Positions 46,341 through 55,564 of a DNA stretch of 64,000 bases are shown here, piece by piece. Under the pieces are notes generated by a model. That model had not been told where the DNA came from and ran no database searches. It worked only from the letters and a program-made list of their open reading frames with translations. The position numbers were made by a program, and so were the translations under genes. The DNA is taken from contig CAZMQI010000004.1 of NCBI GenBank assembly GCA_964568585.1, positions 43,812 to 107,811 of the forward strand, written 5' to 3'. The DNA comes from RGZA01 sp964568585 (GTDB taxonomy: Bacteria > Pseudomonadota > Alphaproteobacteria > UBA9219 > RGZA01). Position 1 is the first letter of the stretch, and each line of letters opens with the position of its first letter.

Positions 46341-49300
46341 CTTCACTATAAAGGGTTGTGATAGACTTGGATGCTGTTACGCAGTCAAAGCCGGCCATAT
46401 TAACTTGGGCGGAGTAAGCACCACTGGAATTAAATCCGATTAGAACATCGTATCCCGAGCCAGAGTATGCCGCGCGATAATAATAGTTCCCATCTGGAAC
46501 ATAAGGCATAGATTCAGCATATAGAGTAGTTTTTGTACCAGCGACGTTCGTACACGTAATAGCATCTGGCCAGTTGGAATACATTGTTGTCGTACCACTG
46601 GTTCCTGACAGCACAGAACCAGCAGAGACGTTTACCCATTTAGATGTACCGCTGTTGTATTGCAGAATATCGCTGTTGGCTGGCGATGTGATGGTCGCAT
46701 CACTTAACGATGCTAAGGTGCCGCCGCCTACCCCGCTCCATGCCGTACCGTTATAAATGTTCAAGGCATTGGTGGTGGTGTTATAAACTTGCAAACCAGT
46801 TGCTGGCGAAGCAATCGCATCACGTTGCGCGGTGGTCATGCGCGGTGCAAGGAAACCTTTGGTCGTAGAAGCCATATCAAGAAGTGATGATGCAGCAGGT
46901 ATGGTCGAACCGATACCGACACTGCCAGTATCTGTAATACGCATGCGTTCAGTGCCACCACCAGTTTTAAACATCATGATACTTGAAGCGCCCGAAGCAT
47001 TAAGCGTCATATAGCCATACGATGTTAATGCAGTGTTTGCGCTTGTATCTGTCGCAATACTAAATATATCCGTTGGCGTGTTGTTTTGCAGAACTATGGA
47101 AGCATCATTCGCTGAACTATTACGAATTGTCAGTCGAGGTGAAGTACCATGAACGTGTAATGCTGATGCTGGCGTTGCCGTACCAATACCAAGACGATGA
47201 TTGGTCAAATCCCATGCGAATTGTCCACCCGCAGTGCTGTCATAGGTAATGGCGTTGCCCGATGTCCACACCGGCACATAACCCGCGCTACCCGTACCGG
47301 CAACGGTACCAGATGCCAATGGCGCGAGCATCGCGCCGGTGAAATAGGTAACATTACTTCCGCCATAAAGATTGGTGTCTTGCGACCAGACATACATTTC
47401 AAAATAATCTGTTGTTCCATTGGCATCAACAGTAGCTGTAACTGTTGTGCTTAGTTCTGTGTTGCCAGATCCTTGTAAATTAACAGAGCGTTTTGCAAGG
47501 CTGCCATTTTTATAGATAGCGCAGTAAACCGTGTTTCCTGCAGATAGCGTATTGATATTACATGTTCCAGATAGTACGTATTTTCCTGCAACCGTAGGTG
47601 TAAATCGACCTGATGCAAAATTGTTATTGGTATCAAATTCTTCTGTGCCAAGCGTAACTTTTGTCCACGCCGAAGCAGAAATAGTCTGATTGCTGGCTAT
47701 ATACGCTGAGAAGCTTGGTCCGGCAACGCCCGCAACCGCAGATACCAACGGTGTATTCACCCATTTGGATGTACCGCTGCTGTATTGCAGAATATCATTA
47801 TTCGCGGGCGTTGTGATGGTTGTATCACTTAACGATGCCAATGTACCGCCGCCTACCCCGCCCCATGACGTGCCGTTATAAATGTTCAAAGCATTGGTGG
47901 TGGTGTTGTAAACTTGCAAACCAGTTGCTGGCGATGCGATGGCATCACGTTGCGCGGTGGTCATGCGCGGTGCAAGGAAACCTTTGGTCGTGCTAGCTAC
48001 GTCAAGCAATGCAGTTGCAGCAGGCGTTGCTGTGCCAATACCGGTGCTGCCAGTCCCATCAACTGCAAAATCAACCGCGCCGCCCGTGTTGCGTTTGAAA
48101 CGCAAACTGGATGCACCAGTTACGTCATTCAAAATCAAGCCGGTTGCATCCGTATAAATCTGCACCCGCTTACCAGTACTGGTTAAGTCCAGCATTGGGG
48201 TTGTGGCATTTAATGCAATGGAGTGATTGAAATATGAACTGCTGCCAAGAAATTGCAATTGACCACTATTTGAATTAATGGTGGCAGTTGAACCTAGCGT
48301 CAAATATCCTTCATCAGCTGCATTAGCATATAGACTTGCACCAATGCCTGTGCCTGCTGCATTTTTTGCAATAAACCGATTGCTGGAGGTATTTCCAACA
48401 GAAATATTTCCAACAACATCAATTTTTTGCGTTGGCGCCGTTGTGCCGATACCAACGTTACCACTGCCATCAATCACGAAACGATAACTCGCGTTTCCAG
48501 CAATCGAAGTATCCCGCAATCCGAAGCTTGCAGCATCCCAAACGTTACCAACTGTCCAAGTGCGGCCTGATGGTGTAGTATTGGTTATTGTTAGCGCAGC
48601 TAGATTTGCGCTGTTGGAAGATAAGCTCAGATTACCCCTAACGCGTGCATTGGTTTGTGTATCAGCGCCATATACATCCAATGCATATGCTGGCGTTGCT
48701 GTGCCGATACCCAAACGTTTATTGCTATTATCCCACACGAATGCAGTGTCTGCACCGAATGCGCCCGCGTCATTGAATTGCACTTGGCTGGTGGCACCAG
48801 CAGGCAAGCTTTGAATGGTAGAAGAATTCACCCATGTGCCATCACCGCGAAGATAGGTCGCAGCGGACGGTGTACCCGAACCCAGATTACCCACGGGGAT
48901 GATGGATGTTCCGCACACGATTGCGGTTGCGCCAGCATTCGAGGTACAGAAATTGTTTGAGGTAAGCGCGCCAACTTTCGGATCGACTTCAGCGCCCGTT
49001 GCACTGCTTACCGCAGAAACCCATGAGGTGCCGTTGTAATAATCCAGCGTGTGGGTCGTGTTGTTATAAAGGGTTAAACCTTCGGCTGGCGTTGCAATCG
49101 CGGCGCGATTAACAGTCGTCATGCGCGGCGGCAAGATACCTTTGGTGGTAGATACCAAATCGAGTAACGCCGTTGAAGCAACCGATGTTGTACCAATGCC
49201 AAGATAGCCCGATGAATTGAATTGGGTTTGTACAACGCCTGCTGAATTCTGGATTTGCAGTAAATCTGCGGTTTGAGATGCTGCTGCTTTCACCGTTAAG

Positions 49301-52300
49301 CCGACTGCGCCTGCTGCTTGTGCCGTGGTTTTTACGCTGCCAGTGCCTTTTGCATTCAGATTCAAATCAATATTCGTATCAGAACCGTCTGCCGCAATAA
49401 TGGGGCCATTTGCCGTAATGGCTGGCGTAGCACTTAGATAATTCACAGCAGAAGCCACGTTATTCCAACGCATCACTTCCGTACCGCCAGCGGTGACTGA
49501 AAGCTTATCGGCAACCGATTGATAGAAACCGGTATTACTGTCACCCGTAACATAAAGACCAGGTGCGGTCACGCTACCTTGCGGGAAGCTGAATGCGGTT
49601 GCGCCGTCATTTCCTGCAACCACCCAAGCGGTGCCGTTATAAATATTCACAAGGTTGGTGGTGGTGTTATAAACCATCAAACCGGTTGCGGGGGTTGCAA
49701 TCGCATTACGCTGCACGGTTGTCATGCGCGGCATCAACAACCCTTTGGTGGTAGATGTAATGTCAAGAACCGCACTGGTGTTTGGTGTTGCGGTATTGAT
49801 ACCTACACGATTACCCAACGCATCATACATCATCCGGAGGGTTGGCGTTGTTGCAATACCCAGCCCATCATCCATCGAGATGACGCTGTTATAGCCTGCA
49901 CCAGTCCAGCTATTTTGAAGTGTGAAACCGTTAGCCATATGTTGGAATTTCCAATGGCTTTGTGCTGGGCGGTAAAATTCCATGCTACCAATACCCGTCA
50001 ATCTCAGGTTTGGCGTACCACCACCTAAATCTAATGTTGCTGCTGGGTTTGCAGTGCCGATACCCACTTTATTATTCGCAACAATCATCGGGGTATGACG
50101 CAAGAGTGTATATGCGTAATTTGATGTATCAGTACCGGTTGCACTTTTTGTTGTGCCACTTGCTGCCACAGATTTAACTGAAGCCACCCAGCCAAGCGCA
50201 CCCGTTTGATCGGTTGCACCAACTTGACGAACACGCAGGGTCCATGTTGACGCACCCCTTACTGCTTCAAGAGCATATTCGCCACTACCCCAACCGGTTG
50301 TGGCGGCACTACGCATACCAGTGCTTCGGATTGGAAGAATACGATAAACAGTGCCAACAGCCACATTGGCATCATCGTAATTCATCACGAAATGATATGT
50401 CTCACTGTAGGAATGTGCATTGCTTTGAACTAAATCAACCGCAATATTGGCCATGCCATTATAGGTATTGAAGTCAAAGAATTCTGTAAAATTACCTTGC
50501 GGCTGACCCACATTAAATGTGGCTGTATATTGAAATGAACGGCCATCAATATCCAGTCTGGCTGCTGGAATATTGCTACCAATGCCTACGTTACCATTGA
50601 AATAATTTTTCACATTAGCATCGGTCTGATAGATACCATATGCATTCGTGACACCAGTGTTATTATAACCTAGATAGACACCATAACGGTTTGTAATCGT
50701 ACCATTTGAACCTGCAGCAATAATATTATCTGCATAAAAATCATATTGATTTGTGAGCGTTGCTGGGCCAACCGCAAACTGCCCGCGCGAGTAATATCCT
50801 ATATAGTTTGAAAGTGAGGTTGTGGATGCACCTGCTTGGATATAGTTGTAAGCCGTATAACCATACGAAGTGCCAGTGTTTACAACGTTATACAGGTAAT
50901 TATGTTGAAAAATACCACCAACGCTATTTGAACCTGATGGCGTTTTAATTGCGTTATACTGTAAATAACCAGAGCCATTCTGTGCATTAATATTTGATGC
51001 GGGTGCATCCATACCCAATGATAATGCATGATAACCGCCGTATAACGTACTACCGGCTGTATCTACATACGAACTTAAAAATGCACCGTTACCGGCACCA
51101 CCAGAGCTTTGTGCAAAATTGCTGGTTACAAATAAGCCGCCTTTTTTGGCGCTGTCCATTTTAAAACCAGCAACCAAATTACCAGTATTATCAATAGTGC
51201 TACCGCCATTTGCGGTGAGCAGTGTCGTACCTGTTGTTCCTACAACATGCAACGCCGTACCTGGTGTTGCCGTACCAATACCCAAACGCTTATTGGTGTT
51301 ATCCCAGTTGAAATTGCTATCGGCACTTAGATTACCGCCGCTATTGAATTGCACTTGTTTATCTGCGCCTGCGGCTGCAACCGTACCCGTAAATGTACCG
51401 TTGAACGTACCATAAAAGCCGCCGGTTGCGGTGGCTGCGCCGCCAATGGTCAAATCACCCGAGGTTGAAATTGCGCCAGTGTTACGTGCAATCGCAAGTG
51501 CGTTGCCCAATGATGCACCCGCATCATCATAACGGGTGATAACAAAGTTAGAACCAAGATTGCTGCCGCTTTCGGCAACGTTGTTTTCAGAAAGCGCCCA
51601 ACGTTTTGAACCAAGGGTAGAGAAGAACAATGAACGGTCCGTAGCAGCAGCACCGCGCACACGTATATTACCATTCACATCCAGCTTATCGGCTGGCGTG
51701 GCGGTGCCGATACCGACGTTACCGTTTTGATCGACAGTGATGCGCGCAAGGCCTTCGGTTGAAATCGTCACGGTACCATCGCTGCCCGTATCGGAAACGG
51801 ACACACCTGTATTACCTTGGCTGATGGAATTGGTGGAAAGATTATTTGCAACTGTCACACGGCCATATGCGTCAACCGTACCCCAATTATACATACCAGC
51901 CGATGTTGGGCTGATGACCGGAAGCAAGGCAGCATTCAATGTGCCAGTAGTTAAGTTCGATGCGTTATTGCCGCCCAATGCAACAAGTGCGGCATTGGCG
52001 GTTGTTTGACCTGTACCACCTTGGGCAATCGATACAACACCTGTAATGCCCGATGCAGGAACGGAGCTGGAGGAACTTGCGTTACCATTGATGTCGCCTG
52101 TGAAGGTCACGCCGGTAATCGTACCACCGGTGATGTTCACATTATCCGCGTCCTGCACCGCCATGGTGCCAAGACCAAGATTGGTACGCGCGGTTGCAAC
52201 GTTTGCCACATCCGACAAGTTGTTGGCGATACCAAGCACCGCGATATTCGCACGCGCCGTCGCCGCCGTTGATGTGAGTTCGGAAAGATTATTCGCAATG

Positions 52301-53289
52301 CCCAGCACCGCGAGCGACGTGCGTGCGCCCGCAGCGGTCGTCGCATTCGTACCGCCGTTTGCAATTGCCAAGGTTCCGGTCAATGCAAGCGCGACATCGC
52401 CTGTACCATCGAATGATGTTGCAGCAGCCGTTAAACCCGTTGCGCCAGCGATTGAAAAATTACGCGCGGTTTGCAATGCTGTTGTGGTTGCAGCGTTGCC
52501 TGAAATATCGATGCTCCACAATCCACTTGCGCCGCTACCGGTATTGCTTGGCACACTTAAATTGGTGCGTGCGCCAGCAGCATCAATCGCGCCAGTACCA
52601 CCCGATGTGATGGCAAGTGGATTAGCAAGCGTAAGGCTTTTTGCCTGCATGGAGCCGTCATCATTGACTTTCACGGCATCGGCTTGAATACCGAATTTTA
52701 CCTGACTGCTGCTATTAACTTGCCACACATTGGCGCGGTTAATCGCTTCAGCAACAGTGAGTTTGTTTAAACGGTCATCGCCTTGCGCTGCGGTGTCGCC
52801 GCATTTGGTCGATAGCAATCCGTCAGGACCGCCCGAGACAACCATGATAGACGGAGCAGAAGCGTTTGATACCGGATTTTCCCAACGGCAATAGATGTAA
52901 TATTTGCCCCACGGATCGAGTTGGCGCACGCCCGTGTTGACATCAATCACACCGTAACTGTGCGGTGTACCTGTCGCATTCACGGCTGCGTAATTTCCAG
53001 GAAGCCGCGATGTGTCGGTGACGGCACTAAATAAGGCAACGTTTGGTGGTTGCACAATGGTGCTTGTCGCACTATCTAATGCTGCAGAAGCAGAAAGTGT
53101 TTGTCCCGCGGAATTCAGTTGTTGGCGAACGGTATTCACCGCAGTCATTTCCGCGTTACTGCGTAGCACTTGCGAATATCCGGAGAACATCACAGCCGCA
53201 CCAATGCCACCCAATGCCAACATATAAAGCAAAGGCGCCAGCATGAAGCCGGATTGTTTATTTGGTTGATTTCTCAACACAGTTTCCAT
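44761..53289 (-). CDS. Giant mosaic fibre protein (2842 aa) with prepilin-like N-terminus and C1q-like modules
   Basis: The ATG at 53289 is used; a GTG three codons upstream is open. Residues 11-37 (KQSG-FMLAPLLYMLALGG) look like a prepilin: a Gly-Phe step after a short basic leader, then a hydrophobic helix, although the usual Glu at position 5 is absent. A pilin-like region to about 145 contains DPWGKYYIYCRWEN. Lambda-type tail-fibre segments follow, such as IANGGTNATTAAGARTSL and TARTNLGLGTMAVQDA. Six copies of the LD-TSTTKG module, many GIGTATP turns and two C1q-like beta-sandwich modules (about 1857-1983 and 2620-2750; EEFDTNNNF, RFTPTVAGKYVL) come next. There is no S74 domain. It ends in GTMRFNSAGGYMELCQ, overlapping the next giant's start. 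Its role is unknown; a pilus-tip-like or envelope adhesin is the leading guess. Confidence 0.82.
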   Translation of the reverse strand: METVLRNQPNKQSGFMLAPLLYMLALGGIGAAVMFSGYSQVLRSNAEMTAVNTVRQQLNSAGQTLSASAALDSATSTIVQPPNVALFSAVTDTSRLPGNYAAVNATGTPHSYGVIDVNTGVRQLDPWGKYYIYCRWENPVSNASAPSIMVVSGGPDGLLSTKCGDTAAQGDDRLNKLTVAEAINRANVWQVNSSSQVKFGIQADAVKVNDDGSMQAKSLTLANPLAITSGGTGAIDAAGARTNLSVPSNTGSGASGLWSIDISGNAATTTALQTARNFSIAGATGLTAAATSFDGTGDVALALTGTLAIANGGTNATTAAGARTSLAVLGIANNLSELTSTAATARANIAVLGIANNLSDVANVATARTNLGLGTMAVQDADNVNITGGTITGVTFTGDINGNASSSSSVPASGITGVVSIAQGGTGQTTANAALVALGGNNASNLTTGTLNAALLPVISPTSAGMYNWGTVDAYGRVTVANNLSTNSISQGNTGVSVSDTGSDGTVTISTEGLARITVDQNGNVGIGTATPADKLDVNGNIRVRGAAATDRSLFFSTLGSKRWALSENNVAESGSNLGSNFVITRYDDAGASLGNALAIARNTGAISTSGDLTIGGAATATGGFYGTFNGTFTGTVAAAGADKQVQFNSGGNLSADSNFNWDNTNKRLGIGTATPGTALHVVGTTGTTLLTANGGSTIDNTGNLVAGFKMDSAKKGGLFVTSNFAQSSGGAGNGAFLSSYVDTAGSTLYGGYHALSLGMDAPASNINAQNGSGYLQYNAIKTPSGSNSVGGIFQHNYLYNVVNTGTSYGYTAYNYIQAGASTTSLSNYIGYYSRGQFAVGPATLTNQYDFYADNIIAAGSNGTITNRYGVYLGYNNTGVTNAYGIYQTDANVKNYFNGNVGIGSNIPAARLDIDGRSFQYTATFNVGQPQGNFTEFFDFNTYNGMANIAVDLVQSNAHSYSETYHFVMNYDDANVAVGTVYRILPIRSTGMRSAATTGWGSGEYALEAVRGASTWTLRVRQVGATDQTGALGWVASVKSVAASGTTKSATGTDTSNYAYTLLRHTPMIVANNKVGIGTANPAATLDLGGGTPNLRLTGIGSMEFYRPAQSHWKFQHMANGFTLQNSWTGAGYNSVISMDDGLGIATTPTLRMMYDALGNRVGINTATPNTSAVLDITSTTKGLLMPRMTTVQRNAIATPATGLMVYNTTTNLVNIYNGTAWVVAGNDGATAFSFPQGSVTAPGLYVTGDSNTGFYQSVADKLSVTAGGTEVMRWNNVASAVNYLSATPAITANGPIIAADGSDTNIDLNLNAKGTGSVKTTAQAAGAVGLTVKAAASQTADLLQIQNSAGVVQTQFNSSGYLGIGTTSVASTALLDLVSTTKGILPPRMTTVNRAAIATPAEGLTLYNNTTHTLDYYNGTSWVSAVSSATGAEVDPKVGALTSNNFCTSNAGATAIVCGTSIIPVGNLGSGTPSAATYLRGDGTWVNSSTIQSLPAGATSQVQFNDAGAFGADTAFVWDNSNKRLGIGTATPAYALDVYGADTQTNARVRGNLSLSSNSANLAALTITNTTPSGRTWTVGNVWDAASFGLRDTSIAGNASYRFVIDGSGNVGIGTTAPTQKIDVVGNISVGNTSSNRFIAKNAAGTGIGASLYANAADEGYLTLGSTATINSNSGQLQFLGSSSYFNHSIALNATTPMLDLTSTGKRVQIYTDATGLILNDVTGASSLRFKRNTGGAVDFAVDGTGSTGIGTATPAATALLDVASTTKGFLAPRMTTAQRDAIASPATGLQVYNTTTNALNIYNGTSWGGVGGGTLASLSDTTITTPANNDILQYSSGTSKWVNTPLVSAVAGVAGPSFSAYIASNQTISASAWTKVTLGTEEFDTNNNFASGRFTPTVAGKYVLSGTCNINTLSAGNTVYCAIYKNGSLAKRSVNLQGSGNTELSTTVTATVDANGTTDYFEMYVWSQDTNLYGGSNVTYFTGAMLAPLASGTVAGTGSAGYVPVWTSGNAITYDSTAGGQFAWDLTNHRLGIGTATPASALHVHGTSPRLTIRNSSANDASIVLQNNTPTDIFSIATDTSANTALTSYGYMTLNASGASSIMMFKTGGGTERMRITDTGSVGIGSTIPAASSLLDMASTTKGFLAPRMTTAQRDAIASPATGLQVYNTTTNALNIYNGTAWSGVGGGTLASLSDATITSPANSDILQYNSGTSKWVNVSAGSVLSGTSGTTTMYSNWPDAITCTNVAGTKTTLYAESMPYVPDGNYYYRAAYSGSGYDVLIGFNSSGAYSAQVNMAGFDCVTASKSITTLYSEGKAFNFIGSSLASAAAPAGGLQFNNGSGVLAGDSAIIWDNTNKALGIGTATPSTKAVLDLSSTTKGFLPPRMTTVQRDAIASPATGLQVYNTTTGSVNVYTGSAWSELGASGGTLISNVSNWTTATCPAGYQVLTCNSSAYNGGGNAVCGASISGNSCTSGCGGGPYMVTATCYQNMSPIGGQWGTSGSDLNYTTGSVGIGTATPSTKAVLDLTSTTKGFLAPRMTTVQRDAITAPVAGLQIYNTTTNALNIYNGTSWGGVGGGTLASLTDATITSPANNDILQYNSGTSKWVNTPLVSAVAGASGPSFLVNRNGVNQTVSSGGWSKIQFNNEVFDTNNNFDSSTNYRFTPTVAGKYIFVLNVSSQTDATVAAAIFKNGVVQSVQSGNYYRNNVSMVLDMNGTTDYVEGNIYNYGGTNLYGLTSETNFSGSLLVPLASGTVAGTGSAGYVPVWTSGNAVTYDSTTGGQFAWDLTNHRLGIGTATPTQALDVNGAAKIAGTGSETCNTAAKGTMRFNSAGGYMELCQ
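45566..49760 (-). repeat. Six long modules in the 2842-aa fibre gene
   Basis: Units lie near 45566-45717, 46021-46172, 46734-46885, 47866-48010, 49008-49165 and 49620-49765. They encode the same LD-x-x-STTKG-x-L-x-PRMTT module as the downstream giant. The two copies nearest the N-terminus (49.0-49.8 kb) are the most diverged, and the C-terminal four are nearly identical, which points to recent duplication or gene conversion. Confidence 0.85.
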
Positions 53290-53350
53290 CAAACGCACAA
53301 GGTTTTAGCGGAGAAAATTCCACAATATCGACCATGTTCGGCGGAAAGTT

Positions 53351-53404
53351 TTAAGAAGTCGTTTAACTTTCTTAAATTGTAATCTAATTGCAGTTAATTT
53401 AACT
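53351..53404 (-). promoter_or_regulatory. AT-rich leader with clustered TTAA half-sites
   Basis: TTAA occurs at 53351, 53363, 53372, 53394 and 53399 within the region upstream of the giant-fibre operon, the last two within a 13-base palindrome (53392-53404). CtrA boxes are TTAA-N7-TTAA; the closest spacing here is N8, so a CtrA role is only suggestive. I see no convincing sigma-70 promoter at proper spacing. Confidence 0.25.
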
Positions 53405-53479
53405 GGAAAACAAAAGCAATTTTTTATACAAAAACGGCCAAATTCATCAGTATTATAGCTAATAATTCGTCAAAACTAT

Positions 53480-54298
53480 TTATGGCAAGACCGTGGCCGA
53501 TGCTGGAATCAGCCACAAAATAACCGCCCCCAGAACAATGCGATACAAGGCAAAGGGCGTGAAGCCAAAACGCACGATAAGTTTGATGAAATAAGTGATT
53601 ACCAGCATCGCAAAGATGAATGACGAGATAAACCCGACCGCCATCAGCCCTAAATCATCGACGGTGAGGGACGACCAACTTTTATATAAGTCATATAATG
53701 CAGCTGCGGACAGGGTTGGCACCGCAAGGAAGAACGAAAACTCGGCTGCCGTCTTCTTATCCAGACCCGACAACATGCCGCCGATTATTGTGGCTCCGGA
53801 ACGTGACACGCCTGGAATCATTGCAAGGCACTGATAGAAACCGATTTTAATCGCATCCCACAACGTCATGCTATCGACATCTTTGACTTTGATTTTAAGT
53901 GGCAAATAATCAATCGCCAGCATCAACACGCCGCCAATAATCAAACTGTATGCAACCACGGTTGGATTGAACAAATGCTCTTTAATCGCTGTATGCATCA
54001 GGAATCCGATGATTGCGGCTGGAAGAAACGCAAGCAACAATAACCAGATAAAATTCTGTGATTTCTTTTCTTTGAAAAACGAGACAGCTACATGCGAGAA
54101 GCGTTTGAAATAAACGATAAGCACCGCGGCAATCGCACCCATTTGAATGACAATATCGAACACCGATGCGTTAGGCGTATCAAAACGAATGGCATCACCG
54201 AATAGAATAAGATGCCCTGTCGATGACACCGGCAAGAACTCCGTCAAGCCTTCCACCAAACCCATGAGGATTGCTTTTATATATAGGGGCAGTTCCAT
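53480..54298 (-). CDS. uppP: Undecaprenyl-diphosphate phosphatase UppP (BacA family)
   Basis: UppP is an integral inner-membrane phosphatase that recycles undecaprenyl diphosphate into the carrier lipid used by MraY. The N-terminal signature EGLTEFLPVSSTGHLIL and the second motif PGVSRSGATIIGGML carry the active-site Glu, Ser and Arg residues of the family. The 272-residue length and the hydrophobic profile are normal. It is the last gene before the giant-fibre operon on the same strand, with a 190-base AT-rich gap between. Confidence 0.95.
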   Translation of the reverse strand: MELPLYIKAILMGLVEGLTEFLPVSSTGHLILFGDAIRFDTPNASVFDIVIQMGAIAAVLIVYFKRFSHVAVSFFKEKKSQNFIWLLLLAFLPAAIIGFLMHTAIKEHLFNPTVVAYSLIIGGVLMLAIDYLPLKIKVKDVDSMTLWDAIKIGFYQCLAMIPGVSRSGATIIGGMLSGLDKKTAAEFSFFLAVPTLSAAALYDLYKSWSSLTVDDLGLMAVGFISSFIFAMLVITYFIKLIVRFGFTPFALYRIVLGAVILWLIPASATVLP

Positions 54299-54331
54299 GC
54301 TGTGCTTTCGTATGGTGAGAGTTGCAATAGC

Positions 54332-55453
54332 TTATGCAGCTACATCAACCAGATCGCTGAGCTTATCAAGCAGATAATTCAGGTCATCTGCATTGAAATC
54401 CTGATATTGGGTCAAGATGCGTTCGATGACTTTCGCACGGTAACGCACTTGGTCGTGGTCTGCGCCATCGAGCTGGATTTCCTTCACGACTTCCAGCGCA
54501 ACGCGGATGATGGGGAACATCCCTTGCGGTAAATTGGTTTTATCATAGATAGATTTAAGGCCGAGCTTTCCGGCATCATGCAACAACACACGTGCATTAT
54601 GCAGTGGCACACCGCCCAAAACCGACATGCACATTTCAAAGAACGGCATATCTCCCACGCATAGCGCGCGCACAATGAGACTTGGCGTTAGGCGTTCACT
54701 GGCCTTTAATTGATGGACCAGTTTTTCAAGCTCTTCTTCATTCTTGGTGATGCCCAACAAGCTCACGGTTGATTGCTCGCGGCTTTGCGAAATCACATCG
54801 GTAAGGATGGATGATGGCAGCGCATGCTGCGTGACGAGATATTCCTTTAATGCATCCGATACCTTGCTAACCAAGCGTTCCGCAACCGCCAAGGGTAGAT
54901 GGTCGCGCTTAGCAAGGGTATCATTGATGTTCTGATTATCGGCAAAGCGTTCAGTCACACGCTCCAATGATTTTTCATTAATCTGCGCGTTTTTATTTTT
55001 GACCAGAGTGGTGACAGCTTTTTCTCCGCCCTCTTCCACAATTACACTAGCCAGTTTTTCGGAAACGATTTCGCGGCGCGCAATCGCTTCTTGTTTTTCT
55101 GGGGATTGTGATTTGATGATGGAGATTAAATCCTCATCGCTAAACAAGGATGAATATTCCAAAACCGGCAAAGACACTTCTTCGACGTCTTTAGCAAGTT
55201 TCAATGCAACATCATGCGGGAGTTTTTTGGCGTTCTTCACGCTGCTGGCCAAAGATGCGCGTACCTGCACCGCGATATCCGCCGCCATGTGGCGAATAAT
55301 ATCCTGCGCCAATTTTAATTCGGTATCCGACAGACCGGCATCATCCAGCGTGCGCCCGATTTTTGTCGCAACCTCCGCCCGAGCCTCTGCCGATGGCTGC
55401 GTCATAAGGCGGGTAACGTCTTCTTTGGTCAGTTCCATTGGGTGCGTCTGCAT
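54332..55453 (-). CDS. DUF2336-like helical-repeat protein
   Basis: The 373-residue product is all-helical, has no signal peptide, and shows tandem helical pairs such as KLPHDVALKLAKDVEEVSLP, LSDTELKLAQDIIRHMA and HLPLAVAERLVSKVSDALKE. This HEAT-like pattern with paired P-V(A/S) turns matches the DUF2336 family, which is largely confined to Alphaproteobacteria. The molecular function of the family is not established. A start at 55438 (MELTKED) is an alternative. It is divergent from apt. Confidence 0.8.
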   Translation of the reverse strand: MQTHPMELTKEDVTRLMTQPSAEARAEVATKIGRTLDDAGLSDTELKLAQDIIRHMAADIAVQVRASLASSVKNAKKLPHDVALKLAKDVEEVSLPVLEYSSLFSDEDLISIIKSQSPEKQEAIARREIVSEKLASVIVEEGGEKAVTTLVKNKNAQINEKSLERVTERFADNQNINDTLAKRDHLPLAVAERLVSKVSDALKEYLVTQHALPSSILTDVISQSREQSTVSLLGITKNEEELEKLVHQLKASERLTPSLIVRALCVGDMPFFEMCMSVLGGVPLHNARVLLHDAGKLGLKSIYDKTNLPQGMFPIIRVALEVVKEIQLDGADHDQVRYRAKVIERILTQYQDFNADDLNYLLDKLSDLVDVAA

Positions 55454-55564
55454 AAGAATGTGTCAGGTTCACTACTTTGCCATCAGTTTCGTTAATTTTT
55501 CAATATCGAAGATTCGCAAACACTTGGGTAAGATGCTATCGCACCCACCAACCATAGGTATCCC

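Noticed and set aside
38900..53300. Regularly spaced DNA repeats that could be read as a CRISPR array or as plus-strand genes with recurring MRGGKKPLVVL segments
   Set aside because: Repeat units are about 150 bp, unevenly spaced and in frame with two long minus-strand genes. The plus-strand frames recur only because the coding repeats do.
38900..53300. Prophage or phage remnant
   Set aside because: Tail-fibre-like modules are present, but no capsid, terminase, integrase, baseplate or lysis gene is seen, and flanking genes are ordinary chromosomal ones.
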